This document shows, piece after piece, positions 15,195-21,542 of a DNA stretch of 21,542 nucleotides. The notes under the pieces are model-generated. The model was not told where the DNA came from, searched no databases, and saw nothing but the letters and a program-made list of their open reading frames with translations. Within the stretch, counting starts at the first letter, position 1; the number at the start of each line of letters is the position of its first letter. The translations under genes were made by a program, and so were the position numbers. This DNA comes from Rhodoferax sp. (lineage in GTDB: Bacteria > Pseudomonadota > Gammaproteobacteria > Burkholderiales > Burkholderiaceae_C): the NCBI GenBank assembly GCA_030683195.1, contig JAUXQA010000277.1, positions 1-21,542 on the forward strand, written 5' to 3'.

Positions 15195-16514
15195 TTAATC
15201 GCCTTTTGAAGACTTGAAATTCGCCTTCTTTAACAGCGACTCATATTGCTGCGACATCATGTAATTTTGAACCTGGGCCATGAAATCCATCGTCACAACC
15301 ACAATGATCAACAGAGAGGTGCCACCAAAGTAAAAAGGTACGTTGTACTTCAGTATCAAAAACTCAGGCAAGAGACATACCAACGTGATGTAAATTGCAC
15401 CGGCAAATGTTAGCCGTAACAGTATCTTGTCTATGTACTTGGCAGTTTGGTCACCCGGACGAATTCCTGGAATGAAGGCACCGCTCTTCTTCAAGTTGTC
15501 GGCAGTTTCACGGCTGTTAAACACCAAGGCCGTGTAAAAAAAACAGAAAAAGATAATAGCAGCAGCATAAAACATGACGTAGATCGGTTGACCTGGTGTC
15601 AATGATCCAGCTATATCTTTTAACCACCGCATTGAATCGCCTGTGCTAACCCAACCAACTACCGTGGCAGGCAGCAAGATTATTGAAGAAGCGAATATAG
15701 GAGGTATCACACCAGCCATATTGAGTTTCAATGGCAAATGCGACGACTGACCACCATACACCTTGTTACCGACTTGTCTACGTGCGTAGTTAACCAGTAT
15801 TTTCCGCTGACCTCGCTCCACAAACACAACAAAATATGTTACCAGCGCAATCATCACAACGATCAGCAGCACCACCACGATACTCATCGCACCGGTACGA
15901 ACCAGTTCAAGCAGACCGCCTATCGCACTGGGCAAACCTGCTGCAATTCCACCGAAGATTAATATTGAAATTCCGTTACCAAGACCGCGTTCAGTAATCT
16001 GCTCACCCAGCCACATCAAAAACATGGTTCCGGCCGTCAAAGTAACGATCGCAGTCATTCTGAAACCGAAGCCTGGTGCAATAACCAATCCGGGTGAACT
16101 TTCGAGCGCGATCGCTATGCCCATGGACTGAAATAAAGCCAAGCCTAACGTGCCGTACCGAGTGTATTGAGTGATCTTTCTCCGGCCAGCTTCGCCTTCT
16201 TTTTTCAGCTGCTCCAGTGCAGGAAGCGTATAAGTCAACAACTGCATTACGATTGACGCCGATATGTAGGGCATGATCCCTAAGGCAAATATCGTGAATC
16301 GCGACAAGGCACCACCAGAGAACATGTTGAACATGCCCAGGATCCCGCCTTGTTGGCCTTTGAAAAACTCCTGTAGTTGTGCTGGATCGATGCCTGGAAC
16401 AGGAATGTGAGCGCCTATTCGGTAGACAACCAACGCGAGTAGCAAAAAGACCAGCCGGCGCCGTAGGTCACCAAACTTCCCAGTCTTTGCAATTTGAGCT
16501 GCGTTAGTTGCCAC
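15195..16514 (-). CDS. secY: Protein translocase channel subunit SecY
   Basis: SecY forms the inner-membrane channel for Sec export with SecE and SecG. The product has 439 residues and about ten hydrophobic membrane segments. Conserved features are RRRLVFLLLALVVYRIGAHIPVPGID (first segment and plug approach, about 18-43), GIMPYISASIVMQLL (about 79-93), the cytosolic loop KKEGEAGRRKITQYTRYGT (about 103-121), GNGISILIFGGI (about 178-189) and the C5-C6 region IRPGDQTAKY. The start codon is GTG at 16514, chosen from the conserved N-terminus. A GGAAAG stretch lies about 10 bases upstream. The gene sits between rplO and infA in the spc order. Confidence 0.98.
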   Translation of the reverse strand: MATNAAQIAKTGKFGDLRRRLVFLLLALVVYRIGAHIPVPGIDPAQLQEFFKGQQGGILGMFNMFSGGALSRFTIFALGIMPYISASIVMQLLTYTLPALEQLKKEGEAGRRKITQYTRYGTLGLALFQSMGIAIALESSPGLVIAPGFGFRMTAIVTLTAGTMFLMWLGEQITERGLGNGISILIFGGIAAGLPSAIGGLLELVRTGAMSIVVVLLIVVMIALVTYFVVFVERGQRKILVNYARRQVGNKVYGGQSSHLPLKLNMAGVIPPIFASSIILLPATVVGWVSTGDSMRWLKDIAGSLTPGQPIYVMFYAAAIIFFCFFYTALVFNSRETADNLKKSGAFIPGIRPGDQTAKYIDKILLRLTFAGAIYITLVCLLPEFLILKYNVPFYFGGTSLLIIVVVTMDFMAQVQNYMMSQQYESLLKKANFKSSKGD

Positions 16515-16537
16515 TTTTTCGTCTTTCCGTTGCCAAC

Positions 16538-16969
16538 TTAGATCAAGCTTCCGCCAGCTGCTTCGATAGCCAGCTTAGCCGCAGCAGTAGCGCCGATACC
16601 CGTCAATTTGACAGCCATGGTGAGCTCGCCAGTCTTGATGATTTTGACAACTTTCGCCAACTCACCCACTAGACCAGCCTGTTTCAGGCTAACGAGGTTT
16701 ACCTCCGAAGCGCCCAATTGCTGCAACGCACCTAGCGTTACTTCAGCGTTGAACTTCAGTAGGTGAGATTTAAAACCGCGCTTTGGCAAGCGACGGTGCA
16801 TAGGCATTTGACCGCCTTCAAATCCAACCTTGTGGTAACCACCGGCGCGCGACTTTTGACCCTTGTGACCGCGTCCCGCTGTCTTGCCGATACCTGATCC
16901 GATACCGCGACCTACACGACGCTTATAGTGCTTCGCACCATCAGCCGGTTTAATGCCATTGAGTTCCAT
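16538..16969 (-). CDS. rplO: 50S ribosomal protein L15
   Basis: L15 is a late-assembling 50S protein with a long basic N-terminal extension into 23S rRNA. The product has 143 residues. The Gly/Lys/Arg-rich block RRVGRGIGSGIGKTAGRGHK (about 18-37) and QKSRAGG are diagnostic. The C-terminal globular part shows LTGIGATAAAKLAIEAAGGSLI. The ATG at 16969 follows AGAGGAT by 4 bases. It lies between rpmD (10 bases upstream) and secY (23 bases downstream). Confidence 0.97.
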   Translation of the reverse strand: MELNGIKPADGAKHYKRRVGRGIGSGIGKTAGRGHKGQKSRAGGYHKVGFEGGQMPMHRRLPKRGFKSHLLKFNAEVTLGALQQLGASEVNLVSLKQAGLVGELAKVVKIIKTGELTMAVKLTGIGATAAAKLAIEAAGGSLI

Positions 16970-16979
16970 CGTTATCCTC

Positions 16980-17162
16980 TTAGAGCACTTTGATCAAGTA
17001 ACTGATCTTGTTTATCATGCCGCGCACTTCGGGCGTGTCGACCAATTCGCTGGTGCTGCGAATTTTACGAAGACCTAATCCGCGAACCGTTGCGCGATGT
17101 GATTCCTGGCAGCCAATTGGGCTACGAATCAACTGCACAGTCACTGTTTGTTTTGTTGTCAT
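16980..17162 (-). CDS. rpmD: 50S ribosomal protein L30
   Basis: The product has 60 residues, the usual size for L30: MTTKQTVTVQLIRSPIGCQE, the HRATVRGLGLRKI core (about 23-35), VDTPEVRGMINKI and the C-terminal YLIKVL. An in-frame TTG at 17177 would add five residues, but the ATG at 17162 fits the family length and has a GGAG box 9 bases upstream. It lies 15 bases after rpsE and 10 bases before rplO, as in standard spc order. Confidence 0.96.
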   Translation of the reverse strand: MTTKQTVTVQLIRSPIGCQESHRATVRGLGLRKIRSTSELVDTPEVRGMINKISYLIKVL

Positions 17163-17177
17163 TTTTTTCAACTCCAA

Positions 17178-17702
17178 TTAAACAAAGAGTTCTTCAATCG
17201 TCTTGCCGCGTTTTGCTGCGACTTGCGAAGGCGTTGTCGCATGTGACAAGGCGTCGAGGGTGGCACGAACCATGTTGTAAGGATTGCTGGAACCATGGCT
17301 CTTAGCCACGATGTCAGTGATTCCAATAACCTCAAACACCGCGCGCATTGGACCGCCAGCAATGATGCCAGTACCTTTTGGTGCTGGCGCCATCATCACA
17401 GCTGCTGCACCGTGTTGTCCCATCACCTTGTGATGAATGGAACCATTCTTCAAGGACACCTTGGTCATGTTGCGACGGGCTTCTTCCATCGCCTTCTGGA
17501 CTGCTGCAGGCACTTCTTTCGATTTGCCCTTGCCCATACCAACACGACCTTCGCCATCACCGACCACTGTCAACGCAGCGAACCCGAGGATTCGTCCGCC
17601 CTTAACCACTTTGGTAACGCGATTGATCGCGATCATTTTTTCGCGCAGTCCGTCTTCAGGCCCTTCAGCCCGACCCTGCATTTTCGCTTGAACTTTAGCC
17701 AT
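17178..17702 (-). CDS. rpsE: 30S ribosomal protein S5
   Basis: S5 helps decoding fidelity at the mRNA entry of the 30S subunit. The product has 174 residues. The N-terminal S5 domain shows LREKMIAINRVTKVVKGGR (about 19-37) and GFAALTVVGDGEGRVGMGKG (about 40-59). The C-terminal domain has APKGTGIIAGGPMRAVFEV and ITDIVAKSHGSSNPYNMVRAT. The ATG at 17702 has a weak GGAA site. It is 17 bases after rplR. Confidence 0.98.
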   Translation of the reverse strand: MAKVQAKMQGRAEGPEDGLREKMIAINRVTKVVKGGRILGFAALTVVGDGEGRVGMGKGKSKEVPAAVQKAMEEARRNMTKVSLKNGSIHHKVMGQHGAAAVMMAPAPKGTGIIAGGPMRAVFEVIGITDIVAKSHGSSNPYNMVRATLDALSHATTPSQVAAKRGKTIEELFV

Positions 17703-17719
17703 CTTAATTTCCGATCTGC

Positions 17720-18085
17720 TTAGAACTGCAAGCCAGCTTCGCGTGCCGCATCGGCCAGCGCTTTGACGCGACCGTGGTACGCAAAGCCTGCACGGTCAAA
17801 TGCAACTTTTTCAACACCAACCGCCAAGGCCTTTTCAGCCAGACGCTTGCCAATAGCTTGAGCCGCGGCGACATTGCCACCTTTGCCCGAACCGCCTAAT
17901 GCCTTGCGCACGTCGACTTCCGCCGTTGATGCGCTCGCCAAAATTTTTCCGCCGTCGCCGGACACCACGCTCGCATAAATGTGAAGGTTTGTACGATTCA
18001 CCGTCAAGCGGGCTACTCCTTGAGCAGCGATCCGAATACGGGTTTGCCGAGCTCTGCGAAGACGCTGTTCTTTTTTGGTCAACAT
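17720..18085 (-). CDS. rplR: 50S ribosomal protein L18
   Basis: L18 binds 5S rRNA with L5 and L25 to form the central protuberance. The product has 121 residues: a basic N-terminus (MLTKKEQRLRRARQTRIRI), the NRTNLHIYASVVSGDGGKIL strand (about 30-49) and the conserved C-terminus FDRAGFAYHGRVKALADAAREAGLQF split over the last 26 residues. The ATG at 18085 has AGGAG seven bases upstream. Confidence 0.97.
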   Translation of the reverse strand: MLTKKEQRLRRARQTRIRIAAQGVARLTVNRTNLHIYASVVSGDGGKILASASTAEVDVRKALGGSGKGGNVAAAQAIGKRLAEKALAVGVEKVAFDRAGFAYHGRVKALADAAREAGLQF

Positions 18086-18096
18086 GTTGCAGCTCC

Positions 18097-18630
18097 TTAT
18101 TTCTTCTTGGTTTCTTTGATCGTGATCTTCTCGTCCGAGTAACGAATACCTTTGCCTGTGTAGGGCTCAGGTGGTCGAATCGCACGAATCTCAGCAGCGA
18201 CCTGACCAACACGTTGGCGGTCTGCACCTTTGATCACAATTTCAGTCGGAGTCGGAGTGGCCACAGTGATACCGGAAGGCATCTCTTTGTTCACTGGATG
18301 GGAGTAGCCAATAGTCAGGTTCAACTTTGGCCCTTGAGCCTGGGCTTTGAATCCCACGCCAACCAAGCTGAGCTTCTTCTCGAAACCCTTAGTCACACCA
18401 ACAACCATGTTGTTGACCAGTTGACGCATCGTGCCGCTCATTGCGTTGGCTTCACGTGAGTCATTGGCCGGCTTGAAACTCAAACTACCTGAGTCATTTG
18501 AAATTTTCACCAAAGAGTTCTGGGTCAGCTTCAACTCGCCCCCCGAACCTTTCACAGTAATTTGGTCGTCTTTTACCAACACATCCACACCAGCCGGAAC
18601 GGCTACGGGCATTTTTCCTATACGGGACAT
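18097..18630 (-). CDS. rplF: 50S ribosomal protein L6
   Basis: L6 lies near the GTPase-associated centre of the 50S subunit. The product has 177 residues with two repeated L6 domains. The start MSRIGKMPVAVPAGV and the C-terminal signature PPEPYTGKGIRYSDE (about 153-167), ending in a Lys-rich tail, are typical. The ATG at 18630 has GAGGAG upstream. Gene order rpsH-rplF-rplR is standard for spc. Confidence 0.98.
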   Translation of the reverse strand: MSRIGKMPVAVPAGVDVLVKDDQITVKGSGGELKLTQNSLVKISNDSGSLSFKPANDSREANAMSGTMRQLVNNMVVGVTKGFEKKLSLVGVGFKAQAQGPKLNLTIGYSHPVNKEMPSGITVATPTPTEIVIKGADRQRVGQVAAEIRAIRPPEPYTGKGIRYSDEKITIKETKKK

Positions 18631-18656
18631 CTGTTATTTCTCCTCAATGTCACGTT

Positions 18657-19052
18657 TTAGGCGACGTAGCAAAGCACTTCGCCGCCGACACCGGTAGCGC
18701 GAGCTTTACGATCAGTCATAACGCCTTTGGGCGTTGTGACAATTGCCACACCCAAACCGTTTTGTACTTGCGGGATGGCATCGCTGCCACGGTAAACACG
18801 CAGTCCAGGACGGCTGACGCGTTCAATACGCTCAATAACCGGACGTCCAGCGTAGTACTTCAGGGAAATTTCAAGCTCAGGCTTGCCTTCATTGGCATTA
18901 ACCTTGAAGCCATCAATGTAGCCCTCTTCTTTCAACACTTGCGCTATTGCAATTTTCACTTTAGAAGAAGGCACACAAACGATAGTTTTAGCAACCATTT
19001 GCGCATTTCTAATACGTGTCAACAAGTCGGCGATGGGATCACTCATGCTCAT
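18657..19052 (-). CDS. rpsH: 30S ribosomal protein S8
   Basis: S8 binds helix 21 of 16S rRNA and in E. coli is the feedback repressor of the spc operon. The product has 131 residues: MSMSDPIADLLTRIRNAQ at the start, SSKVKIAIAQVLKEEGYI (about 29-46), and the C-terminal TPKGVMTDRKARATGVGGEVLCYVA. The ATG at 19052 is chosen over the one at 19046 because AGGAG lies 8 bases before it. The conserved family start MSMSDPIAD agrees. Confidence 0.97.
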   Translation of the reverse strand: MSMSDPIADLLTRIRNAQMVAKTIVCVPSSKVKIAIAQVLKEEGYIDGFKVNANEGKPELEISLKYYAGRPVIERIERVSRPGLRVYRGSDAIPQVQNGLGVAIVTTPKGVMTDRKARATGVGGEVLCYVA

Positions 19053-19070
19053 GTCTATATCTCCTGCCGC

Positions 19071-19376
19071 TTACCAACTAGCCTTGGCTATGCCGGGGAT
19101 TTCCCCCGCAAAGGCCATTTCACGAATTTTTGCCCGTGCCAGACCGAAGTGCTGGAACGTGCCACGAGGACGACCCGTGATGGCGCAGCGATTACGCTGG
19201 CGTGTGGGGTTTGCATTCCGTGGAAGCTTCTGCAGACCCAGTCGTGCAGCTGCACGCTCGTCTTCAGTGCGCTTCACGTCGGTTGCGATTGCTTTCAATT
19301 CCGCGTGTTTTTTCGCGTACTTTGCAACCAGATTGTCGCGCTTTAGTTCGCGCTGGATTAGAGCCATTTTAGCCAC
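19071..19376 (-). CDS. rpsN: 30S ribosomal protein S14 (zinc-free form)
   Basis: The product has 101 residues, the long S14 form without CxxC zinc motifs. It starts MAKMALIQRELKR and contains RNANPTRQRNRCAITGRPRG (about 53-72), FGLARAKIREMAF and the end PGIAKASW. The start is GTG at 19376, three codons before an ATG. The GTG has GAGG six bases upstream (partly inside the rplE stop region), while the later ATG would be too far from it. The family also begins MAK-ALI. Confidence 0.96.
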   Translation of the reverse strand: MAKMALIQRELKRDNLVAKYAKKHAELKAIATDVKRTEDERAAARLGLQKLPRNANPTRQRNRCAITGRPRGTFQHFGLARAKIREMAFAGEIPGIAKASW

Positions 19377-19384
19377 TGGTCACC

Positions 19385-19924
19385 TCAGGTCTTGAACGGG
19401 AAACGGAAACCTGTGAGCAGCGCCTTGCACTCTTCATCAGTTTTAGCCGTTGTGGTGATGCTGATATTGAGACCACGCAAAGCGTCAACCTTGTCGTATT
19501 CAATTTCAGGAAAAATAATCTGCTCTTTGACGCCGATGTTGTAATTTCCACGACCATCAAATGCGCGACCCGAAATTCCCCGGAAGTCACGAACTCGGGG
19601 CAGAGCGATCGTTACAAAGCGGTCGAGGAATTCAAACATCTGAACACCACGAAGAGTAACCATGCATCCGATAGCTTGATCTTCACGAATCTTGAAACCG
19701 GCGATGGCCTTTTTGGATTTCGTTACAACCGGGCGCTGGCCTGCGATCTTGGTAAGGTCACTTACCGCATGGTCCATGACCTTCTTGTCAGCCACGGCTT
19801 CGCTCACGCCCATGTTCAGGGTAATTTTCGTAATACGCGGCACCTGCATTGGAGAGGTGTAACCAAACTTGGCCATCATCTCTGGCGCCAGTTTTTCGCG
19901 GTAATGTTGTTGCAGACGAGCCAT
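19385..19924 (-). CDS. rplE: 50S ribosomal protein L5
   Basis: L5 binds 5S rRNA and contacts the P-site tRNA. The product has 179 residues: MARLQQHYREKLAPEMMAKFG at the start, PRITKITLNMGVSEAVADKK (about 29-48), and GRPVV-like GQRPVVTKSKKAIAGFKIR (about 63-81), with the C-terminal ISITTTAKTDEECKALLTGF. The ATG lies 2 bases after the rplX stop, with its AAGGTGG ribosome site inside the end of rplX, so translation is probably coupled. In E. coli the S8 repressor site lies at this junction; whether it exists here was not tested by folding. Confidence 0.98.
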   Translation of the reverse strand: MARLQQHYREKLAPEMMAKFGYTSPMQVPRITKITLNMGVSEAVADKKVMDHAVSDLTKIAGQRPVVTKSKKAIAGFKIREDQAIGCMVTLRGVQMFEFLDRFVTIALPRVRDFRGISGRAFDGRGNYNIGVKEQIIFPEIEYDKVDALRGLNISITTTAKTDEECKALLTGFRFPFKT

Positions 19925-19926
19925 GC

Positions 19927-20247
19927 TTATGCCACCTTGATTTCTTCGCCGCTGGACTTGTAAACGCGAACTCGCTTACCGTCAGCCGCCATCTTGATAC
20001 CAACACGATCAGCCTTGCCGGTCGCAGCATTAAAGATTGCTACGTTCGACTGGTGAATCGGCATTGACTTTTCAACAATGCCACCAACCGTACCCTTAAG
20101 TGGATTTGGCTTGGTGTGCTTCTTCACTACATTAATGCCTTCAACGAGCACATATGAGTCGTCCTTGCGCATTGCAATCTTGCCGCGCTTGCCTTTGTCG
20201 CGCCCTGTCAGCACGATAATGTCGTCGCCTTTGCGAATCTTGTTCAT
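19927..20247 (-). CDS. rplX: 50S ribosomal protein L24
   Basis: L24 is an early assembly protein of the 50S subunit. The product has 106 residues, with a KOW motif near the start (IRKGDDIIVLTGRDKGKRGKI, about 3-23 in two parts), GINVVKKHTKPNPLKGTVGG (about 38-57) and IVEKSMPIHQSNVAIFN. The ATG at 20247 follows AAGGA by 6 bases. It is 9 bases after rplN. Confidence 0.97.
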   Translation of the reverse strand: MNKIRKGDDIIVLTGRDKGKRGKIAMRKDDSYVLVEGINVVKKHTKPNPLKGTVGGIVEKSMPIHQSNVAIFNAATGKADRVGIKMAADGKRVRVYKSSGEEIKVA

Positions 20248-20256
20248 GGCGCGTCC

Positions 20257-20625
20257 TTACAAAACTTCAGGAGCCAAAGACACGATCTTCATGAACTTTT
20301 CAGTGCGCAATTCACGCGTGACTGGTCCAAAAATCCGGGTCCCTATGGGCTCTAATTTGGCATTCAGCAGAACTGCTGCATTGCCATCGAATTTAACCAA
20401 CGAACCGTCGCTACGACGAATCCCTTTGGCCGTACGAACCACCACCGCACTGTAAATCTCGCCTTTTTTGACGCGACCACGCGGAGCAGCCTCTTTAATA
20501 CTCACTTTGATGACATCGCCAACGCTTGCATAGCGACGCTTGGACCCGCCGAGCACTTTAATGCACAGAACGGATTTCGCGCCGGTATTGTCGGCAACTT
20601 CTAATCTAGATTCAGCTTGGATCAT
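20257..20625 (-). CDS. rplN: 50S ribosomal protein L14
   Basis: L14 lies at the 50S-30S interface. The product has 122 residues, the standard length: MIQAESRLEVADNTGAKSV at the start, IKVLGGSKRRYASVGDVIK (about 23-41), and RGRVKKGEIYSAVVVRTAKG (about 50-69). It is the first gene of the spc cluster here. Upstream lies a leader of about 200 bases and then glpD instead of the rpsQ gene usually found next to it. The ribosome site (GGGA, 9 bases before the ATG) is weak. Confidence 0.98.
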   Translation of the reverse strand: MIQAESRLEVADNTGAKSVLCIKVLGGSKRRYASVGDVIKVSIKEAAPRGRVKKGEIYSAVVVRTAKGIRRSDGSLVKFDGNAAVLLNAKLEPIGTRIFGPVTRELRTEKFMKIVSLAPEVL

Positions 20626-20822
20626 TTAAATTATTCCCAACTTGCACCAAATTTGGCAGGAACCGGTCTTTCAACCTGCACCCAACTTATTCAGTCAGTC
20701 TTGGGCCCGTGTCCACAATATGAACCACTCACATTGTTTTCTTTGGGCAGACACTTCATACTTTTTCAAGCGAAGCCATATATTATGCACGATTTATTGA
20801 TCGCGTGCACGAATTTCTTTCT
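20626..20822 (-). promoter_or_regulatory. Leader/promoter region of the spc operon
   Basis: This 197-base gap must hold the operon promoter if transcription starts here. On the minus strand there is a CATAAT -10-like box at 20787-20782 inside GTGCATAATATATGG. The direct repeat TGCACGA (plus strand, 20786-20792 and 20806-20812, 20 bases apart) overlaps it. No good -35 box is seen. The roughly 150-base leader contains a GCAGG/CCTGC hairpin (about 20656-20680). No terminator for glpD is evident. Called from sequence only. Confidence 0.4.
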
Positions 20823-21542
20823 TTATGGCAAGTATAAATAGTGTGCGGCCAACTCAATGAAAGACTTGACCTTGGGGTCCAGGCCTGTCTCGCTCTGGAG
20901 AATCGCCCCAACCTTCTCGGCCATCTCTCCTGCCGACCGGGCGTCAAGAAACAGCAGTCGCGATCTGCGGGCGAGGATGTCTTCAACGTGAATCGCGTAT
21001 TCATATCGGGCTGCGAACCGGACCATGGCCTCAGTCAACCCATCGCACAACTCGGCTTCAGCCCCAGGCAAACTCAGTAAAGACAGCTGTTCGTCGCCGT
21101 AAGAATGCAGGCCCGGGGGTTCACAGATAGAACGCTGGCCCTGCATCGTTGCCCCGGCGCCAATCAGTTTCAAGCTGACGGTTACACCGCTTGGCCTTCT
21201 GTCGATCAAGCGCCTGTCAGCGCAATGCGTCAGCACATCCTCTGCCATTGCCCGATAGGTCGTCCATTTGCCGCCAGTCACCGTCACCAGACCACTTCGA
21301 CTGACCAGGACGGTGTGCTCACGACTCAGCCCTTTGGTACTTTCCCCATCTTCATTCTGCGGTTTCACGAGTGGTCGCAGGCCTACCCACACACTTTTCA
21401 CATCCGATCTCGTTGGCGCTCTGCGCAGGTAGCGCGCCGATTCAGCGAGGATGAACTCAACTTCCTCTTTGAAGGGGGAAGGCTCCCTGTCCAAATCAGA
21501 CCTTGGCGTGTCTGTCGGACCCAAAATAACTTTTCCCAACCA
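20823..21542 (-). CDS. glpD: FAD-dependent glycerol-3-phosphate dehydrogenase, C-terminal part
   Basis: The gene runs off the right edge; 239 residues of the C-terminal side are visible. GlpD oxidises sn-glycerol 3-phosphate to dihydroxyacetone phosphate at the inner membrane and passes electrons to quinone. What is seen: the ILGPTDTP strand (ILGTTDT in most relatives), the DVKSVWVGLRPLVKP block, the FAD-contacting TVTGGKWTTYRAMAEDVL motif, and the DAO_C-type C-terminal domain (VRFAARYEYAIHVEDILARRSR, split). The reading frame is open to the window edge, so the TTG near 21539 is not the true start. It reads into the spc operon in the same direction. It could be another member of the GlpD/GlpA family. 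Confidence 0.88.
   Translation of the reverse strand, partial: WLGKVILGPTDTPRSDLDREPSPFKEEVEFILAESARYLRRAPTRSDVKSVWVGLRPLVKPQNEDGESTKGLSREHTVLVSRSGLVTVTGGKWTTYRAMAEDVLTHCADRRLIDRRPSGVTVSLKLIGAGATMQGQRSICEPPGLHSYGDEQLSLLSLPGAEAELCDGLTEAMVRFAARYEYAIHVEDILARRSRLLFLDARSAGEMAEKVGAILQSETGLDPKVKSFIELAAHYLYLP

Overview
The window looks like core chromosome of a Burkholderiales betaproteobacterium, probably Comamonadaceae (Rhodoferax/Polaromonas-like). The reasons are the gene content (GC-rich recC-recB-recD, a TonB receptor of the type ending in HFHP...LVANF), the ribosomal-protein order with infA between secY and rpmJ, and a 101-residue S14 of the zinc-free type. Genus placement is an inference from protein resemblance; no search was run.

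Positions 1-2270 (+ strand): the last 92 codons of a TonB-dependent outer-membrane receptor, then msrB and msrA, both with N-terminal export signals, so they probably form a periplasmic methionine-sulfoxide repair pair. A flavin-reductase-like FMN-binding split-barrel protein follows.

Positions 2350-11379 (+ strand): a compact recC-recB-recD operon with start/stop overlaps at both junctions. It encodes the complete RecBCD helicase-nuclease. The catalytic motifs of RecB (helicase and nuclease) and RecD (helicase) are intact.

Positions 11380-11597: a short gap between convergent operons. It holds a perfect 12-bp hairpin that can act as a terminator for both sides.

Positions 11598-20625 (- strand): the initiator tRNA-fMet, then, read in the direction of transcription from the right, rplN-rplX-rplE-rpsN-rpsH-rplF-rplR-rpsE-rpmD-rplO-secY-infA-rpmJ-rpsM-rpsK-rpsD-rpoA-rplQ-tRNA-fMet. 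This is the spc operon joined directly to the alpha operon, with the initiator tRNA as a tail. It combines ribosomal proteins, the Sec translocon channel, IF-1, the RNA polymerase alpha subunit and the initiator tRNA in one probable transcription unit. GC content is clearly lower here than in recBCD. Structured RNA lies in the rpsK-rpsD and rpsD-rpoA gaps, including a terminator-like hairpin just before rpoA.

Positions 20626-21542 (- strand): a leader of about 200 bp upstream of rplN, then the C-terminal part of a GlpD-type FAD-dependent glycerol-3-phosphate dehydrogenase that continues beyond the window. The S10-operon genes usually found upstream of rplN (rplP-rpmC-rpsQ) are absent, so S10 and spc are separated here.

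No novel multi-gene system is evident. The points worth a second look are regulatory and structural: hairpins inside the alpha operon, the tRNA-fMet tail, the spc break point, the exported Msr pair, and an AT-rich patch inside recB.
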